A stretch of 64,000 nt of DNA from positions 1,922,001-1,986,000 of the forward strand of contig NZ_CP017146.1 in NCBI RefSeq assembly GCF_009930795.1, in the 5' to 3' direction. The position numbers and the translations under genes were made by a program. Below, piece after piece: positions 44,902 through 55,323 of this stretch (position 1 is its first letter; each line of letters starts with the position of its first letter). The DNA comes from Marisediminicola antarctica (GTDB lineage Bacteria > Actinomycetota > Actinomycetes > Actinomycetales > Microbacteriaceae). Under the pieces are notes generated by a model. That model worked only from the letters and a program-made list of their open reading frames with translations. It had not been told where the DNA came from and did no database searches.

Positions 44902-45543
44902 GTGACCCCGACGCTCCGTGCCCCACCCGCACCTCCGCGGGTGCGGATGACGCTCGGCGCGGCGGTCGTGCTCCTCCTCGTCGGACTCGTCGTCGCGGTG
45001 TTCGTCTCGGCGCTCGGCCCGCGCGGCTCCGTGGTCACACTCGCTCCAGAACCCGCTCCCGTCGCCGAGGACCTCCCGGGGGTCGCGGCAGCCGGCGCCG
45101 GCGCCACGATCTTCGTTCACCTGCTCGGGGCGGTCCAGCGGCCCGGCCTCTACGAGTTGCGCGCGGGGGACCGGGGGATCGACGCGGTCGCGGCTGCTGG
45201 CGGCTTCGCCGAGACCGCAGACCAGTCCCAGCTCAACCTCGCCCGCCCGCTCAGCGACGGGGAGCAGATCTACGTGCCCGCGATCGGTGAGACGCCCCCG
45301 CCGGGTGCCGGCACTGTCGGAGGCGGCGGCGGCGGGGCAGGGACGGTGGCCGGCAAGGTCAACCTCAACACGGCCGACCTCGCGGCGCTCGACACCCTTC
45401 CCGGGGTCGGGCCGGCCACCGCGAAGGCGATCATCGACTGGCGGGATGCCAACGGGCGGTTCACCGCAGTGGAGGACCTGCTCAGCGTGACCGGCATCGG
45501 AGACAAGACCCTCGCCGAGCTTCGGGACCTCGTGACGGTGTGA
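44902..45543 (+). CDS. comEA: ComEA-like DNA-binding competence protein
   Basis: A 213-residue protein with one N-terminal membrane helix (about 17-38), an SLBB-type domain (about 68-130, FVHLLGAVQRPGLYELRAGDR), a glycine-rich linker, and a C-terminal helix-hairpin-helix pair (VNLNTADLAALDTLPGVGPATAKAIIDWR region). It is the membrane-bound receptor for double-stranded DNA in natural transformation. Followed after 6 bp by comEC, the usual pair. Pilus genes needed for uptake are not in this window. Confidence 0.92.
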   Translation: MTPTLRAPPAPPRVRMTLGAAVVLLLVGLVVAVFVSALGPRGSVVTLAPEPAPVAEDLPGVAAAGAGATIFVHLLGAVQRPGLYELRAGDRGIDAVAAAGGFAETADQSQLNLARPLSDGEQIYVPAIGETPPPGAGTVGGGGGGAGTVAGKVNLNTADLAALDTLPGVGPATAKAIIDWRDANGRFTAVEDLLSVTGIGDKTLAELRDLVTV

Positions 45544-45549
45544 TGAGCG

Positions 45550-47889
45550 ATGACCGCAGACACGGAAGCCCCAGGTCGCGCAGTCGGCGCCGATGTGCGG
45601 CTCGCTGTGCCGGCGGCTGTCGCGTGGATCGCCGTGGCCGTCGCGATCGGCGCCCCGGCGGCGTCAGCCCCGATGGCCGTGACCGGTTGGGTGCTCGCCG
45701 GCATGCTCATCGTCGCCGGCCGCACCACCCGCCGGCCCACCGCGGCGATCGCCGCACTCGCGTTCGGGCTCGCCGCTCTCGGGGCGACATCGGCGGCGGC
45801 CTCGGCCCCGCACCGGCAGCCGCCCGCCCTGATCGAGGCCGCGCACGCCGGGCGCTTCATCTCGGCGGAGGCCACGACCACCCAGACCGTGCTCCCCGGC
45901 AGCGAGTCGTTCGCCGTCGACCTCGCCTCCATCAGTATCGGCCCCGAGGTCGTCGCCATCTCGGCGCCCGCGCGTGTGTTCGGCGTGGCCCCGGACAGCG
46001 AGCTCGGCATCGGCACGCGCATCCGGGTCACAGGCACCCTTGCGGCGACGCCGCCGCAGGACCGGGTGGCGTTCCTCGTCTTCGCAAACGGCCCACCGAT
46101 CACCATCGCGGCGTCGCCGCCGGGACTCGACTGGGCAAACGCTCTGCGGGCGTCGTTCCGGGATGCGGCGGCAGTGCTGCCCGGCGACGGCGGCGCGCTG
46201 CTGCCCGGACTCTCGATCGGCGACACGAGCGCGGTCGGCGACGAGCTCGACGCAGCAATGAAACGGAGCGCACTGAGCCACCTCACTGCGGTGTCCGGCG
46301 CCAACTGCGTGGTCGTCATCGGCATCGTGATGCTCGCCGGGGCGGCGATCGGGGTGCCGAGGGCGTGGCGGATCGGTGCCTCGATCGCCGTGCTCGGCGC
46401 ATTCGTCGTGCTCGTCACGCCGGAGCCGAGCGTGCTGCGGGCGGGCACGATGGCGCTCATCGTGCTCGTCTCGCTCGGCGGGGGCAGACCGGTGCGGGGG
46501 CTGCCCGTGCTCGCACTCGCCGTGATCGGGCTGCTCGTCGCCGACCCCTGGCTTGCCCGCAGCTACGGCTTCGCCCTCTCCGTGCTCGCCACGGCTGGCC
46601 TGCTCCTGCTGGCGGGCCCACTCACCGGCGCACTCGGCCGGTGGATCCCGGTGCCGCTCGCGGCGGTCATCGCGATCCCGTTCGCGGCCCAGCTCGCCTG
46701 CCAGAGCGTGCTGATCCTGCTCGACCCGTCGATCCCGAGCTACGGGGTGCTCGCCAACGCACTGGCGGGCCCCGCCGCCCCGGCCGGCACGGTGCTCGGC
46801 CTGCTCGCGTGCCTGCTGCTGCCGGTCGCCCCCGGCCTCGGGGCGATCGTCGCCCAGCTCGCCTGGGTGCCCTCGGCCTGGATCGCGGCCGTCGCCCAGT
46901 TCTTCAGCGGGCTGCCCGGGAGCCGTCTGCCGTGGCTCGATGGAGCGTTCGGTGCGGTGCTCCTCGGGCTGCTCTCGGTTCTCGTCGTCGTTGCCCTCAG
47001 CGACCGAGCCGACCACGCGGTCCGGCGGCGCGTTGCCTCATCCGTGATCGCGATCGTCGCCGTTGGGGCGCTCGGGGCGAGCACCGGCACGGCGGCCCGC
47101 ACCTGGCTCACACGCCCCCAGGACTGGCAGTATGCCCAGTGCGACGTCGGGCAGGGCGACGCCGTTCTCGTGCGCAGTGCGGGAGAGACCGCGCTGATCG
47201 ATGCCGGGCCCGATCCCGAGCTGCTCGAGAGGTGCCTCGGCACGCTCGACATCGACCGGGTCGACCTGCTCGTGCTCACCCACTTCGACCTCGACCATGT
47301 CGGCGGGGCCGGTGCGCTCGTCGGGCGGGCGAGCCGTGTGCTCATCGGGCCGAGCGACGGGCCGGATGCCGATGAACTGGCCGAGACGCTTCGTGCCGGG
47401 GGAGCGCGGGTCGAGGAGGTGAGCGGGGGCGCGACGGGCACGCTTGGTGAGCTGCGATGGAGCGTACTGTGGCCCCGGTCGCCGCTGCGGGGCATCGAAC
47501 CGGGCAATGCGGCGAGCATCGCGATCGCCTTTGACGGGGTCGCGACCGGTGACCGGGGGTGCGGATGCCTCAGCTCGATCTTCCTCGGCGACCTCGACGA
47601 TCAGGCCCAGGCGCTCCTCATGGCCACGGGCCGGATACGGCCGGTCGACGTCGTCAAGGTCGCCCACCATGGGTCCGGCGATCAGGACGGGCGGCTTTAC
47701 TCGAGGCTGCGGGCCACCGTCGGCCTCATCGGGGTCGGGGAGGAGAACACCTACGGGCATCCGACACGCGAGGCGCTCGACGTGCTCGCGGCCGCCGGCA
47801 CGGTGCCGGCCCGCAGCGACCGGCTGGGCCTCGTGCTGGTCGCTCCCGCCGACAACGGGGGCGTTCGGCAGTGGAGCGAACGCGGGTGA
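45550..47889 (+). CDS. comEC: ComEC/Rec2-type DNA uptake channel protein
   Basis: A 779-residue membrane protein. An N-terminal soluble part flanked by helices is followed by the competence domain with multiple membrane segments (about 220-510) and a C-terminal metallo-beta-lactamase domain. The latter has THFDLDHVGG near residue 576 and VAHHGSGDQDG near 704, metal-binding boxes expected for the nuclease that degrades one strand during uptake. It is co-directional with comEA and holA. Confidence 0.92.
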   Translation: MTADTEAPGRAVGADVRLAVPAAVAWIAVAVAIGAPAASAPMAVTGWVLAGMLIVAGRTTRRPTAAIAALAFGLAALGATSAAASAPHRQPPALIEAAHAGRFISAEATTTQTVLPGSESFAVDLASISIGPEVVAISAPARVFGVAPDSELGIGTRIRVTGTLAATPPQDRVAFLVFANGPPITIAASPPGLDWANALRASFRDAAAVLPGDGGALLPGLSIGDTSAVGDELDAAMKRSALSHLTAVSGANCVVVIGIVMLAGAAIGVPRAWRIGASIAVLGAFVVLVTPEPSVLRAGTMALIVLVSLGGGRPVRGLPVLALAVIGLLVADPWLARSYGFALSVLATAGLLLLAGPLTGALGRWIPVPLAAVIAIPFAAQLACQSVLILLDPSIPSYGVLANALAGPAAPAGTVLGLLACLLLPVAPGLGAIVAQLAWVPSAWIAAVAQFFSGLPGSRLPWLDGAFGAVLLGLLSVLVVVALSDRADHAVRRRVASSVIAIVAVGALGASTGTAARTWLTRPQDWQYAQCDVGQGDAVLVRSAGETALIDAGPDPELLERCLGTLDIDRVDLLVLTHFDLDHVGGAGALVGRASRVLIGPSDGPDADELAETLRAGGARVEEVSGGATGTLGELRWSVLWPRSPLRGIEPGNAASIAIAFDGVATGDRGCGCLSSIFLGDLDDQAQALLMATGRIRPVDVVKVAHHGSGDQDGRLYSRLRATVGLIGVGEENTYGHPTREALDVLAAAGTVPARSDRLGLVLVAPADNGGVRQWSERG

Positions 47890-47950
47890 CCGTGCGGGGC
47901 GGCAGGTCGCAGGCCCGAGCTAGGCTTGACCCACAAGGAAACGAGGGTTC

Positions 47951-48988
47951 GTGGCAGGCAGGACAACGGCGAAGCCAGCGAAGAAGACGTCGGTCGCGAT
48001 CCCGCAGCTCGCCTGGAACCAGGTGCGGCCCGCCCCGGTGGTACTCGTCTCCGGAACCGAGGGGTACCTCGCCGACCGTGCGATCCGGGCGCTCAGGGAC
48101 CTTCTCATGGCAGAAGACCCGAGCCTCGAGATCAGCGACCTCGAGGCAGACGGCTATGCCCCGGGCGAGCTCATCACCCTAGCGAGCCCCTCCCTGTTCG
48201 CCGAACCCAGGTTCATCCGGGCAGTGAACGTCGAAAAGTGCACCGATGCGTTCATGGACGAGGTGCTCGCCTACCTCGCCTCTCCAGCCGACGACACCTA
48301 CCTCGTGCTGCGGCATGCCGGGGGAGTACGCGGCAAGCGGATGCTTGACGCCCTCCGCGGCGGTCTGGGTGGCGGCATCGAGATCGTCTGCGCCGAGCTG
48401 AAGAAAGACACCGACAAGTTCGACTTCGCGGCCGCCGAGTTCGCCGCTGCCGGCCGCCGAGTGAGTTCCGGCGCACTGCGTGCGCTCGTCTCGGCGTTCT
48501 CGGCGGACCTCGCCGAACTCGCCTCCGCCTGCCGGCAGCTCCTCGCCGACGCGGGTGCCGAGATAACCGAGGCGACGGTCGAGAAGTACTACTCCGGTCA
48601 CGTCGAAACCAACGCGTTCAAGGTCGCCGACACGGCGATCGCCGGCCGCTACGGTGAGTCCCTGATCCTGCTGCGGCACGCGCTCGCCTCGGGCGCCGAC
48701 CCCGTCCCGATCGTCGCGGCGTTCGCGATGAAGCTGCGCACGATGGCGAAGGTGTCGGGCGGACGCGGCGGCAGCGGCCAGATCGCCGCGAAGTTCGGCC
48801 TGGCGCCCTGGCAGGTGGAGCGCGCCCAACGCGACCTCCAGGGCTGGGACGACGAGGGACTCGGTCGCTGCATCACCATGCTGGCCGAGACGGATGCCGC
48901 GGTGAAGGGTGGCGGGCGCGACCCGGTCTACTCCCTCGAGCGCATGATCACGCTCATCAGCGCGCGCGGGAGAGGGCCGGGCAGCTGA
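47951..48988 (+). CDS. holA: DNA polymerase III, delta subunit
   Basis: A 345-residue subunit of the clamp loader, which opens the beta clamp during replication. The VLVSGTEGYLADRAIRALRD start of the AAA-like domain (residues about 30-50) and the C-terminal helical collar are visible. The Walker motif is degenerate, as usual for delta. The GTG start has AAGGAAACGAGG upstream, and TAGGCT lies further up. The comEC-holA-rpsT order is common in bacteria, with rpsT here on the opposite strand. Confidence 0.92.
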   Translation: MAGRTTAKPAKKTSVAIPQLAWNQVRPAPVVLVSGTEGYLADRAIRALRDLLMAEDPSLEISDLEADGYAPGELITLASPSLFAEPRFIRAVNVEKCTDAFMDEVLAYLASPADDTYLVLRHAGGVRGKRMLDALRGGLGGGIEIVCAELKKDTDKFDFAAAEFAAAGRRVSSGALRALVSAFSADLAELASACRQLLADAGAEITEATVEKYYSGHVETNAFKVADTAIAGRYGESLILLRHALASGADPVPIVAAFAMKLRTMAKVSGGRGGSGQIAAKFGLAPWQVERAQRDLQGWDDEGLGRCITMLAETDAAVKGGGRDPVYSLERMITLISARGRGPGS

Positions 48989-49018
48989 CGCCCGCTTGGC
49001 GCGAACTGCATCGGCGCC

Positions 49019-49052
49019 GACCTCTCCACTGCGCCGACCTCTCCACTGCGCC
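49019..49052 (+). repeat. Two tandem copies of a 17-bp sequence
   Basis: GACCTCTCCACTGCGCC occurs twice in direct succession between the holA stop and the rpsT terminator. No function is apparent. Confidence 0.7.
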
Positions 49053-49061
49053 GAACGCGAC

Positions 49062-49093
49062 AAAAAAGGCCCCACCGACATGCGGTGGGGCCT
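49062..49093 (-). terminator. Rho-independent terminator of rpsT
   Basis: An 11-bp stem (AGGCCCCACCG and its complement, loop ACATG) followed by six T on the minus strand, 16 bp after the rpsT stop. Confidence 0.9.
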
Positions 49094-49109
49094 GTGGGTC
49101 GATGGAGCT

Positions 49110-49370
49110 TTAGAGCGCCGCGACCTGCTTCGCGATGGCCGACTTCTTGTTGGCGGCCTGGTTCTGGTGGATGACGCCCTTGCTGGCGGCCTTGTCGAGC
49201 TTCTTCGACGCGAGGAGCAGGGCGGCGGTGGCCTTGTCCTTGTCGCCAGAGGTGATTGCCGTGCGCGTCGCGCGAACGGCGGTGCGCAGCTCGCTCTTTA
49301 CCGCGCGGTTGCGGTCGGTCGCCTTCTGGTTGGTGAGGATGCGCTTCATCTGCGACTTGATATTTGCCAC
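49110..49370 (-). CDS. rpsT: 30S ribosomal protein S20
   Basis: An 86-residue, lysine- and alanine-rich, all-helical ribosomal protein beginning [21 protein letters not shown] and ending with [11 protein letters not shown], as standard for S20. It binds 16S rRNA. Transcribed alone towards holA and closed by the terminator that follows. Confidence 0.97.
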   Translation of the reverse strand: MANIKSQMKRILTNQKATDRNRAVKSELRTAVRATRTAITSGDKDKATAALLLASKKLDKAASKGVIHQNQAANKKSAIAKQVAAL

Positions 49371-49503
49371 GTTTATAACCTTCTGTGTCTGTGTGTTCGA
49401 ACAGTTCCGGGCAGCCGGTCCAGTCCGTATGGACTGGGTTCAGGCTGCGATTCGCGCGAATGTTCGGCACTCCGAAGCCTCGCGCGCAAGCCAACAGGCA
49501 ACA

Positions 49504-50265
49504 TTACCAGTCCTCGTCTGCATCCGGCAATCGAGAAGACGTCGGCGTGGCGCTCACCGCGGTGTAGCCGTCGAGCAGCGCCGCAGTGAACAGCGCGGGG
49601 TGGGTCGTGCTGACCATGTGCGTCGCCCGGGGAATTGTAATGAGGCGGCCGTGGCGTGCGGCAGCCAGAAACCTCCCGGCCTGCAGCCCGACATGGTCGA
49701 ACTGCCCGTTGACGAACAGCACCGGCTCGGAAACCGTGCCGAGGCTCTCGAGCGGATGGAGCCGCAGCAGCGCGCGGAGCACATCATCCATAACCTCGAG
49801 GGCGACTCCGCCGGCGATGATGGCCTCGGCGCCCGGTGGGGGCACGAACACTCGCACGGCGAAATCGTTGAGCGCGCGGCCGCGATCGGGAAAGGTGTGG
49901 ATGACTCTCGCGATGAGCCGCCAGGTGTTCATCACGAGTGCGCGTGGCACCGTGCCGCAGCTCGCCGCCAGCAGGCCCGTGACCCGGCCGGGATGCTGCG
50001 CGGCCCACTCGATCGCGAGATATCCACCGAGGGAGAACCCGACGAGGTAGGGCGGTCGTCCGGTGGTGGCGGTCGCCTCGGTCACGGCCGCGTCGATGGC
50101 CGCGACTGCCGCCTCGAGGGTGAACCGCTCACCGAGACGGGTCCCGTGCCCCGGCAGGTCGACCGCCAGCACCGGGACCCCCCGCGCGGTGAGGTCCTCG
50201 ACCTGCTGCCGCCACATCGTCGCGGACGTGCGCAGCCCATGGACGAGGATGACGGCGGAGGGCAT
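49504..50265 (-). CDS. Alpha/beta hydrolase
   Basis: A 253-residue hydrolase with the oxyanion-side HGLRTS near residue 10, nucleophile GFSLGG near 85, acid residue likely in GQFDHVG near 203 and histidine in RATHMVS near 228. Substrate unknown. ATG 50265 lies 6 nt after TACCAT without Shine-Dalgarno, so it is probably leaderless; the frame is open further upstream to 50382, where it would overlap the divergent aminotransferase. Confidence 0.82.
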   Translation of the reverse strand: MPSAVILVHGLRTSATMWRQQVEDLTARGVPVLAVDLPGHGTRLGERFTLEAAVAAIDAAVTEATATTGRPPYLVGFSLGGYLAIEWAAQHPGRVTGLLAASCGTVPRALVMNTWRLIARVIHTFPDRGRALNDFAVRVFVPPPGAEAIIAGGVALEVMDDVLRALLRLHPLESLGTVSEPVLFVNGQFDHVGLQAGRFLAAARHGRLITIPRATHMVSTTHPALFTAALLDGYTAVSATPTSSRLPDADEDW

Positions 50266-50270
50266 GAGGC

Positions 50271-50320
50271 GATGGTAGCCGCGGCGGCTCAACGCCGACC
50301 CGATGCGCGCGCGATAGCGT
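50271..50320. promoter_or_regulatory. Divergent -10 boxes between a hydrolase and an aminotransferase gene
   Basis: Minus strand TACCAT, six bases before the hydrolase ATG at 50265; plus strand TAGCGT at 50315-50320, six bases before the aminotransferase ATG at 50327. Both transcripts would be leaderless, and the boxes are about 45 bp apart. Confidence 0.5.
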
Positions 50321-50326
50321 GGCACC

Positions 50327-51475
50327 ATGCCCTCCCTCTCGCCGCACATCGCCTCGGTGCCGCCCTCCGGCATCCGCCGCATCTACGAGCTCGCCTCGCA
50401 GCTCGACGGGGTGATCTCGCTCGGCATCGGCGAACCCGACCTTCCTGTGGCCGAGCACATCCTCAGCGTCGGCGCGCAGGGCTGGATCGACGACTTCACC
50501 GACTACACCGCGAACGCCGGAATCACGCCGCTGCGCGAGGCGATCAAGGAGAAGCTCGCGCGGGAGAACTCGATGCACGTCGATGTCGAGCAGGTGTGGG
50601 TGACGGTCGGCGCGACCCAGGCGCTGCACCAGGCAATGGCTCTGCTGCTCGGATCCGGCGACGAGATCCTCATCCCCGACCCCGGCTACACCACCTTCTC
50701 GATGAGCCCGCGGCTGCTCGGCGCCGTGCCGGATCCCTACCCGCTGCGACCAGAGCACGATTTCGCACCGAACATCGAGGAACTCGAGCGACTCGTCACC
50801 GACCGCACCAGGGTGCTGCTGGTCAACTCCCCGTCGAACCCGCTCGGCACTGTGCTCGGTGAGGAGCAGCTGCGCGAACTGCTGCTGTTCGCCCGGCGGC
50901 ACGATCTGTGGGTTCTCAGCGACGAGGTGTACGAGTACTTCACCTATGGCATCCGGCATACGAGTATTGCGAGCCTCGACACCGACGACCGGGTGTTCTC
51001 TGCCTTCTCCCTCTCGAAGACCTACGCCATGACGGGGGCCCGGGTCGGCTACCTCGTCACCCCGCCCGGGCTGGCGCCCACGATGCGCACGGTGCAGGAG
51101 ACCACGATCAGTTGCGTCAATGCGCCAGCCCAGCTCGCGGCGATCGCAGCTATCGTCGGCGATCACGAGCACGTCGCCGATGCGCGGGAGCACTACCGGT
51201 CGAACCTCGCCACCGCGTGCGAGCTGCTCGACGCCCGCGGGATCGGCTATCTGCGGCCCAATGGTGCCTTCTACCTCTGGGTCGACGTGTCGCACGCCTC
51301 GGACGGGGATGTCGCCGGCTGGGCCGAGCGGTTGCTGCTGAAGGAGCGCGTCGCGGTAGCGCCGGGCAGCGCGTTCGGACGCATGGGCGAGGGGTGGATC
51401 CGGATCTGTGTGGCGGCCCAGCGCTCCGACCTGATCGAGGGCCTCGGCCGCCTCCCCGCGCCGCCCCCGCACTGA
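50327..51475 (+). CDS. Class I/II PLP-dependent aminotransferase
   Basis: A 382-residue fold-type I aminotransferase. [11 protein letters not shown] near residue 33, the [10 protein letters not shown] segment near 165, the PLP lysine in [16 protein letters not shown] near 230 and the substrate-carboxylate arginine in WIRICVA near the C-terminus are present. The amino acid substrate cannot be given: aromatic, aspartate or branched-chain preferences are all possible in this group. Followed by lepA after about 100 bp. Confidence 0.88.
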   Translation: MPSLSPHIASVPPSGIRRIYELASQLDGVISLGIGEPDLPVAEHILSVGAQGWIDDFTDYTANAGITPLREAIKEKLARENSMHVDVEQVWVTVGATQALHQAMALLLGSGDEILIPDPGYTTFSMSPRLLGAVPDPYPLRPEHDFAPNIEELERLVTDRTRVLLVNSPSNPLGTVLGEEQLRELLLFARRHDLWVLSDEVYEYFTYGIRHTSIASLDTDDRVFSAFSLSKTYAMTGARVGYLVTPPGLAPTMRTVQETTISCVNAPAQLAAIAAIVGDHEHVADAREHYRSNLATACELLDARGIGYLRPNGAFYLWVDVSHASDGDVAGWAERLLLKERVAVAPGSAFGRMGEGWIRICVAAQRSDLIEGLGRLPAPPPH

Positions 51476-51581
51476 CGGAACGAGCCACGGCCAGGCGCCG
51501 AACTGGGGTGCCGGATCGATCCCGCCTCGCCGCGTGGGAGAATTGACCGACCCTGACCCGCCCGCATCACCAGAGGACCGC

Positions 51582-53429
51582 GTGAGCCCCATAGCAACGA
51601 AGGCGCTTGAGCCCGCGTCGACCGACCCCGCGTTCATCCGCAACTTCTGCATCATCGCGCACATCGACCACGGCAAGTCGACCCTCGCCGACCGGATGCT
51701 GTCGATCACGGGGGTCGTCAACGACCGGAATATGCGTGCCCAATACCTCGACCGCATGGACATCGAGCGCGAGCGCGGCATCACCATCAAGAGCCAGGCG
51801 GTGCGGATGCCCTGGCAGCTCGACGGCCAGAACTACGCCCTGAACATGATCGACACGCCCGGCCACGTCGACTTCACCTACGAGGTATCGCGCAGCCTCG
51901 CCGCCTGCGAGGGCGCCCTGCTGCTCGTCGACGCCGCGCAGGGCATCGAGGCGCAGACGCTCGCGAACCTGTACCTCGCGCTCGACAATGACCTCACGAT
52001 CATCCCCGTGCTCAACAAGATCGACCTTCCCGCTGCCGACCCGGACAAGTACGCGAAGGAACTCGCGAGCCTCATCGGCGGCTCCCCGGACGACGTGCTC
52101 CGGGTCAGCGGCAAGACCGGGTTCGGCGTCGAGGCCCTCCTCGACCGCCTCACCCAGCTGGTCCCCGCGCCGGTCGGCGACCCGGATGGCGCGGCCAGGG
52201 CCATGATCTTCGACTCCGTCTATGACTCCTACCGCGGCGTCATCACCTACGTGCGGATGATCGACGGGCATCTCGCCCCCCGCGAGCGCATCCAGATGAT
52301 GTCGACGCGGGCCACCCACGAGATCCTCGAGATGGGGGTCAGCTCGCCCGAGCCGACCCCCAGCAGGGGCCTCGGCGTCGGCGAGGTCGGCTACCTGATC
52401 ACCGGGGTGAAGGACGTTCGTCTGTCGAAGGTCGGCGACACGGTCACCACCGCGCTGCGCCCCGCCACGGTCGCCCTTCCCGGCTACACGGAGCCGCTGC
52501 CGATGGTGTTCTCCGGCCTCTACCCGATCGACGGGTCGGACTACCCGGCGCTGCGCGACGCCCTCGACAAGCTCAAGCTGTCCGACGCCTCGCTCGTCTA
52601 CGAGCCGGAGACCTCCGTCGCGCTCGGCTTCGGCTTCCGCTGCGGGTTCCTCGGCCTGCTGCATCTCGAGATCATCACCGAGCGGCTCGAGCGCGAGTTC
52701 GGCCTCGATCTGATCGCCACCGCCCCGTCGGTGATCTACGAGGTCACGACCGACGACAAGAAGACCGTCACGGTCACGAACCCGAGCGAGTTCCCCGGCG
52801 GCAAGATCGCCTCCGTGCGCGAGCCGATGGTCAAGGCCGCGGTCCTGGCACCCAAGGACTTCGTCGGCGTGATCATGGAGCTCTGCCAGAGCCGCCGCGG
52901 CACCCTGCTCGGCATGGAGTACCTCGGCGAGGACCGCGTCGAGATCCGCTACAACATGCCACTGGCGGAGATCGTGTTCGACTTCTTCGACAACCTCAAG
53001 TCGAAGACCGCCGGCTACGCCTCGCTCGACTACGAGCCCATCGGCGACCAGGAGGCCGACCTAGTGAAGGTCGACATCCTGCTCCAGGGGGAGCAGGTCG
53101 ACGCCTTCTCCACCATCGTGCACCGCGACAAGGCCTACGACTACGGCGTGCTGATGACCGGCCGCCTTCGCAAGCTCATCCCGCGCCAGCAGTTCGAGGT
53201 CCCGATCCAGGCGGCGATCGGCGCGAAGATCATCGCCCGCGAGTCGATCAGCGCGATCCGTAAGGATGTCCTCGCCAAGTGCTACGGCGGCGACATCACC
53301 CGCAAGCGCAAGCTCCTCGAGAAGCAGAAAGAGGGCAAGAAGCGCATGAAGATGGTCGGGCGGGTCGAGGTGCCGCAGGAGGCGTTCATCGCGGCGCTGT
53401 CCGGCGACGTCGAGAAGAAGGCGAAGTAG
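51582..53429 (+). CDS. lepA: Elongation factor 4 (LepA), ribosomal back-translocase
   Basis: A 615-residue translational GTPase. G1 is AHIDHGKST (near residue 26), G2 includes RGITIKSQ, G3 DTPGH, G4 NKID, followed by domains II, III, V and the LepA-specific C-terminal domain ending in KKAK. It acts on stalled or mis-translocated ribosomes and in 30S maturation. I chose GTG 51582, preceded by AGAGGA at 5 nt and giving the family-typical N-terminus [12 protein letters not shown]; the frame is open from 51534. Confidence 0.95.
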   Translation: MSPIATKALEPASTDPAFIRNFCIIAHIDHGKSTLADRMLSITGVVNDRNMRAQYLDRMDIERERGITIKSQAVRMPWQLDGQNYALNMIDTPGHVDFTYEVSRSLAACEGALLLVDAAQGIEAQTLANLYLALDNDLTIIPVLNKIDLPAADPDKYAKELASLIGGSPDDVLRVSGKTGFGVEALLDRLTQLVPAPVGDPDGAARAMIFDSVYDSYRGVITYVRMIDGHLAPRERIQMMSTRATHEILEMGVSSPEPTPSRGLGVGEVGYLITGVKDVRLSKVGDTVTTALRPATVALPGYTEPLPMVFSGLYPIDGSDYPALRDALDKLKLSDASLVYEPETSVALGFGFRCGFLGLLHLEIITERLEREFGLDLIATAPSVIYEVTTDDKKTVTVTNPSEFPGGKIASVREPMVKAAVLAPKDFVGVIMELCQSRRGTLLGMEYLGEDRVEIRYNMPLAEIVFDFFDNLKSKTAGYASLDYEPIGDQEADLVKVDILLQGEQVDAFSTIVHRDKAYDYGVLMTGRLRKLIPRQQFEVPIQAAIGAKIIARESISAIRKDVLAKCYGGDITRKRKLLEKQKEGKKRMKMVGRVEVPQEAFIAALSGDVEKKAK

Positions 53430-53430
53430 C

Positions 53431-54090
53431 GTGCCCGAGGCCCTCCCGCTCTGGCAGCAGCCCGTCACCTACGGCGCGATCGGCGGCACGAAGGCGCGCG
53501 ACATCCTCGCCTACCCCCCGGCGGGCTACCGGCCCATGGTGCGCCGCGCCCGCATCGGCCACGGAGAGAACCGATTCGTCTGGGCGAGCGCGAGCATGAT
53601 GACCTGGGGCATCCAGCGGCGCACCGGCTTCGATGTGCAGGTCGAGGAGGCACCCGCCGCGGTCACCGACACGACCTACGTTCCCGTGAGCTTCGACGAG
53701 TCCGGGGTGCCGATCGAGGCGGCCTCGGTGTCTGACGGCGACGTGCACACCTACAGCAACGACGGCAGTGCCTTCCTCGTGCCCGGCGACACCGCAACGC
53801 TCACCATTACATTCCTGAGGTTCCCGGTCACGGCCGCGGTCCGCGTGGTATACGTCGTCGACGAGCCGAACCGCAAGGGCTTCGCCTATGGCACCCTCGC
53901 GGGGCATCCGGAGTCCGGCGAGGAGTCGTTTATCGTCGACCGCACCGACGACGGCTCGGTGTGGCTCACCATCACCTCGTTCTCCCGCCCGAGCACCTGG
54001 TACTGGTGGGCGCTGTACGCGCCGCTTCGCGCGGCGCAGGCCTACTACCTCCGCCGCTACCTCAGGGTGCTCAGCGGCTCCACCGACTAG
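53431..54090 (+). CDS. DUF1990 family protein
   Basis: A 219-residue protein of the DUF1990 family, with the family segments VTYGAIGGTKA near residue 12, GYRPMVRRARIGHGENRFVWASASMMTWGIQ near 32-62, and a C-terminal RPSTWYWWALYAP stretch. Function unknown. It starts with a GTG one base after the lepA stop and its TAG shares a base with the hemW GTG, so lepA, this gene and hemW form one operon. Confidence 0.85.
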   Translation: MPEALPLWQQPVTYGAIGGTKARDILAYPPAGYRPMVRRARIGHGENRFVWASASMMTWGIQRRTGFDVQVEEAPAAVTDTTYVPVSFDESGVPIEAASVSDGDVHTYSNDGSAFLVPGDTATLTITFLRFPVTAAVRVVYVVDEPNRKGFAYGTLAGHPESGEESFIVDRTDDGSVWLTITSFSRPSTWYWWALYAPLRAAQAYYLRRYLRVLSGSTD

Positions 54091-55316
54091 TGCCCGGCGC
54101 CTTGCCGATCGGCGACCCCGCGCCGCGCGACGGTTCCCTGCCCGTCTCGGTTCGTGAGGGACAGGCACGGCGGCGCTTCGGCGTCTACCTGCACGTGCCC
54201 TTCTGCAAGGCGCGATGTGGCTACTGCGACTTCAACACCTACACCGCCGACGAGCTCCGCGGCGCGAAGCGGTCCGACTACGCCGGCCAGGCCGTGGCGG
54301 AGGTCGAGTTCGCTGGCGCGGTGCTCCAACAGGCGGAACTCGCGCCTCGCGCCGCGTCGACTGTCTTCTTCGGAGGCGGAACCCCGACGATGCTGCCGGT
54401 CGCCGACCTCGTCGCGATGCTCGACGCGGTGCGCCGCACCTGGGGCCTTGAGCCGGGTGCCGAGGTGACGACGGAGGCGAACCCGGACTCGGTGGATGCC
54501 GACTACCTGCACGCGCTCGCCAGGGCAGGTTTCACCCGTGTGTCGTTCGGTATGCAGTCGGCAGTCCCCCGGGTGCTGCAAACTCTTGAGCGCACCCACG
54601 ACCCCGGTCGGATCCCGCTCGTTGTGGAGTGGGCCCGCGAGGCCGGACTCGGCGTCAGCCTTGACCTGATCTACGGAACGCCGGGGGAGACCGCCGCCGA
54701 CTGGCGGGTGTCCCTGGAGAGCGCAATCGCACAGCAGCCGGACCATATCTCGACCTATTCGCTCATCGTCGAGGATGGCACCAAGCTTGCTCGCCAGATC
54801 CGCCGCGGCGAGGTCGCCATGCCCGACGAGGACCTCCAGGCCGACCTGTACGAGCTCGCCGACCGGATGCTCTCCGGCGCCGGCTACCGCTGGTACGAGG
54901 TGAGCAACTGGGCCACAGGCGATGCGCACCAGTCGCGGCACAATCTCGCCTACTGGCAGGGCCACGACTGGTGGGGGATTGGGCCCGGCGCACACAGCCA
55001 CGTCGGTGGGGTGCGCTGGTGGAACGTCAAGCATCCGGCGGCCTACGCAGAGCGGATGGCGGCGGGCTCTTCGCCCGCCGCGGGCCGGGAGGAACTCGAC
55101 GAGACGACGCGCGACATCGAGCGGATCCTGTTGCTCACGCGCATCCGTGACGGGCTCGGCGTTGCGGCCCTGCCGCCGGCCGCGCGCACGGCCGTCGCCG
55201 GGCTCATCGCCGACGGCCTCGTCGACGGGACGGCGGCGGTGCGCGGGTCGATTCTGCTGACCCTGCGCGGCCGCCTGCTCGCCGACGCCGTCGTTCGCCG
55301 GCTCGTCGGCGACTGA
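54090..55316 (+). CDS. hemW: Radical SAM heme chaperone HemW
   Basis: A 408-residue radical SAM protein. The iron-sulfur cluster motif is CKARCGYCDF near residue 36, with the FFGGGTPTML segment near 95 and the C-terminal HemW domain with NLAYWQGHDWWGIGPGAHS near 290. The CxxxCxxCxF spacing is typical for HemW rather than coproporphyrinogen dehydrogenase HemN. It traffics heme to respiratory proteins. GTG start within the previous stop codon. Confidence 0.92.
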   Translation: MPGALPIGDPAPRDGSLPVSVREGQARRRFGVYLHVPFCKARCGYCDFNTYTADELRGAKRSDYAGQAVAEVEFAGAVLQQAELAPRAASTVFFGGGTPTMLPVADLVAMLDAVRRTWGLEPGAEVTTEANPDSVDADYLHALARAGFTRVSFGMQSAVPRVLQTLERTHDPGRIPLVVEWAREAGLGVSLDLIYGTPGETAADWRVSLESAIAQQPDHISTYSLIVEDGTKLARQIRRGEVAMPDEDLQADLYELADRMLSGAGYRWYEVSNWATGDAHQSRHNLAYWQGHDWWGIGPGAHSHVGGVRWWNVKHPAAYAERMAAGSSPAAGREELDETTRDIERILLLTRIRDGLGVAALPPAARTAVAGLIADGLVDGTAAVRGSILLTLRGRLLADAVVRRLVGD

Positions 55317-55323
55317 CCGGGGC

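Noticed and set aside
45664-47016. A 450-codon antisense frame within comEC
   Set aside because: High-GC shadow rich in Arg, Glu and Gly with no domain; comEC on the plus strand has clear membrane and metallo-beta-lactamase motifs.
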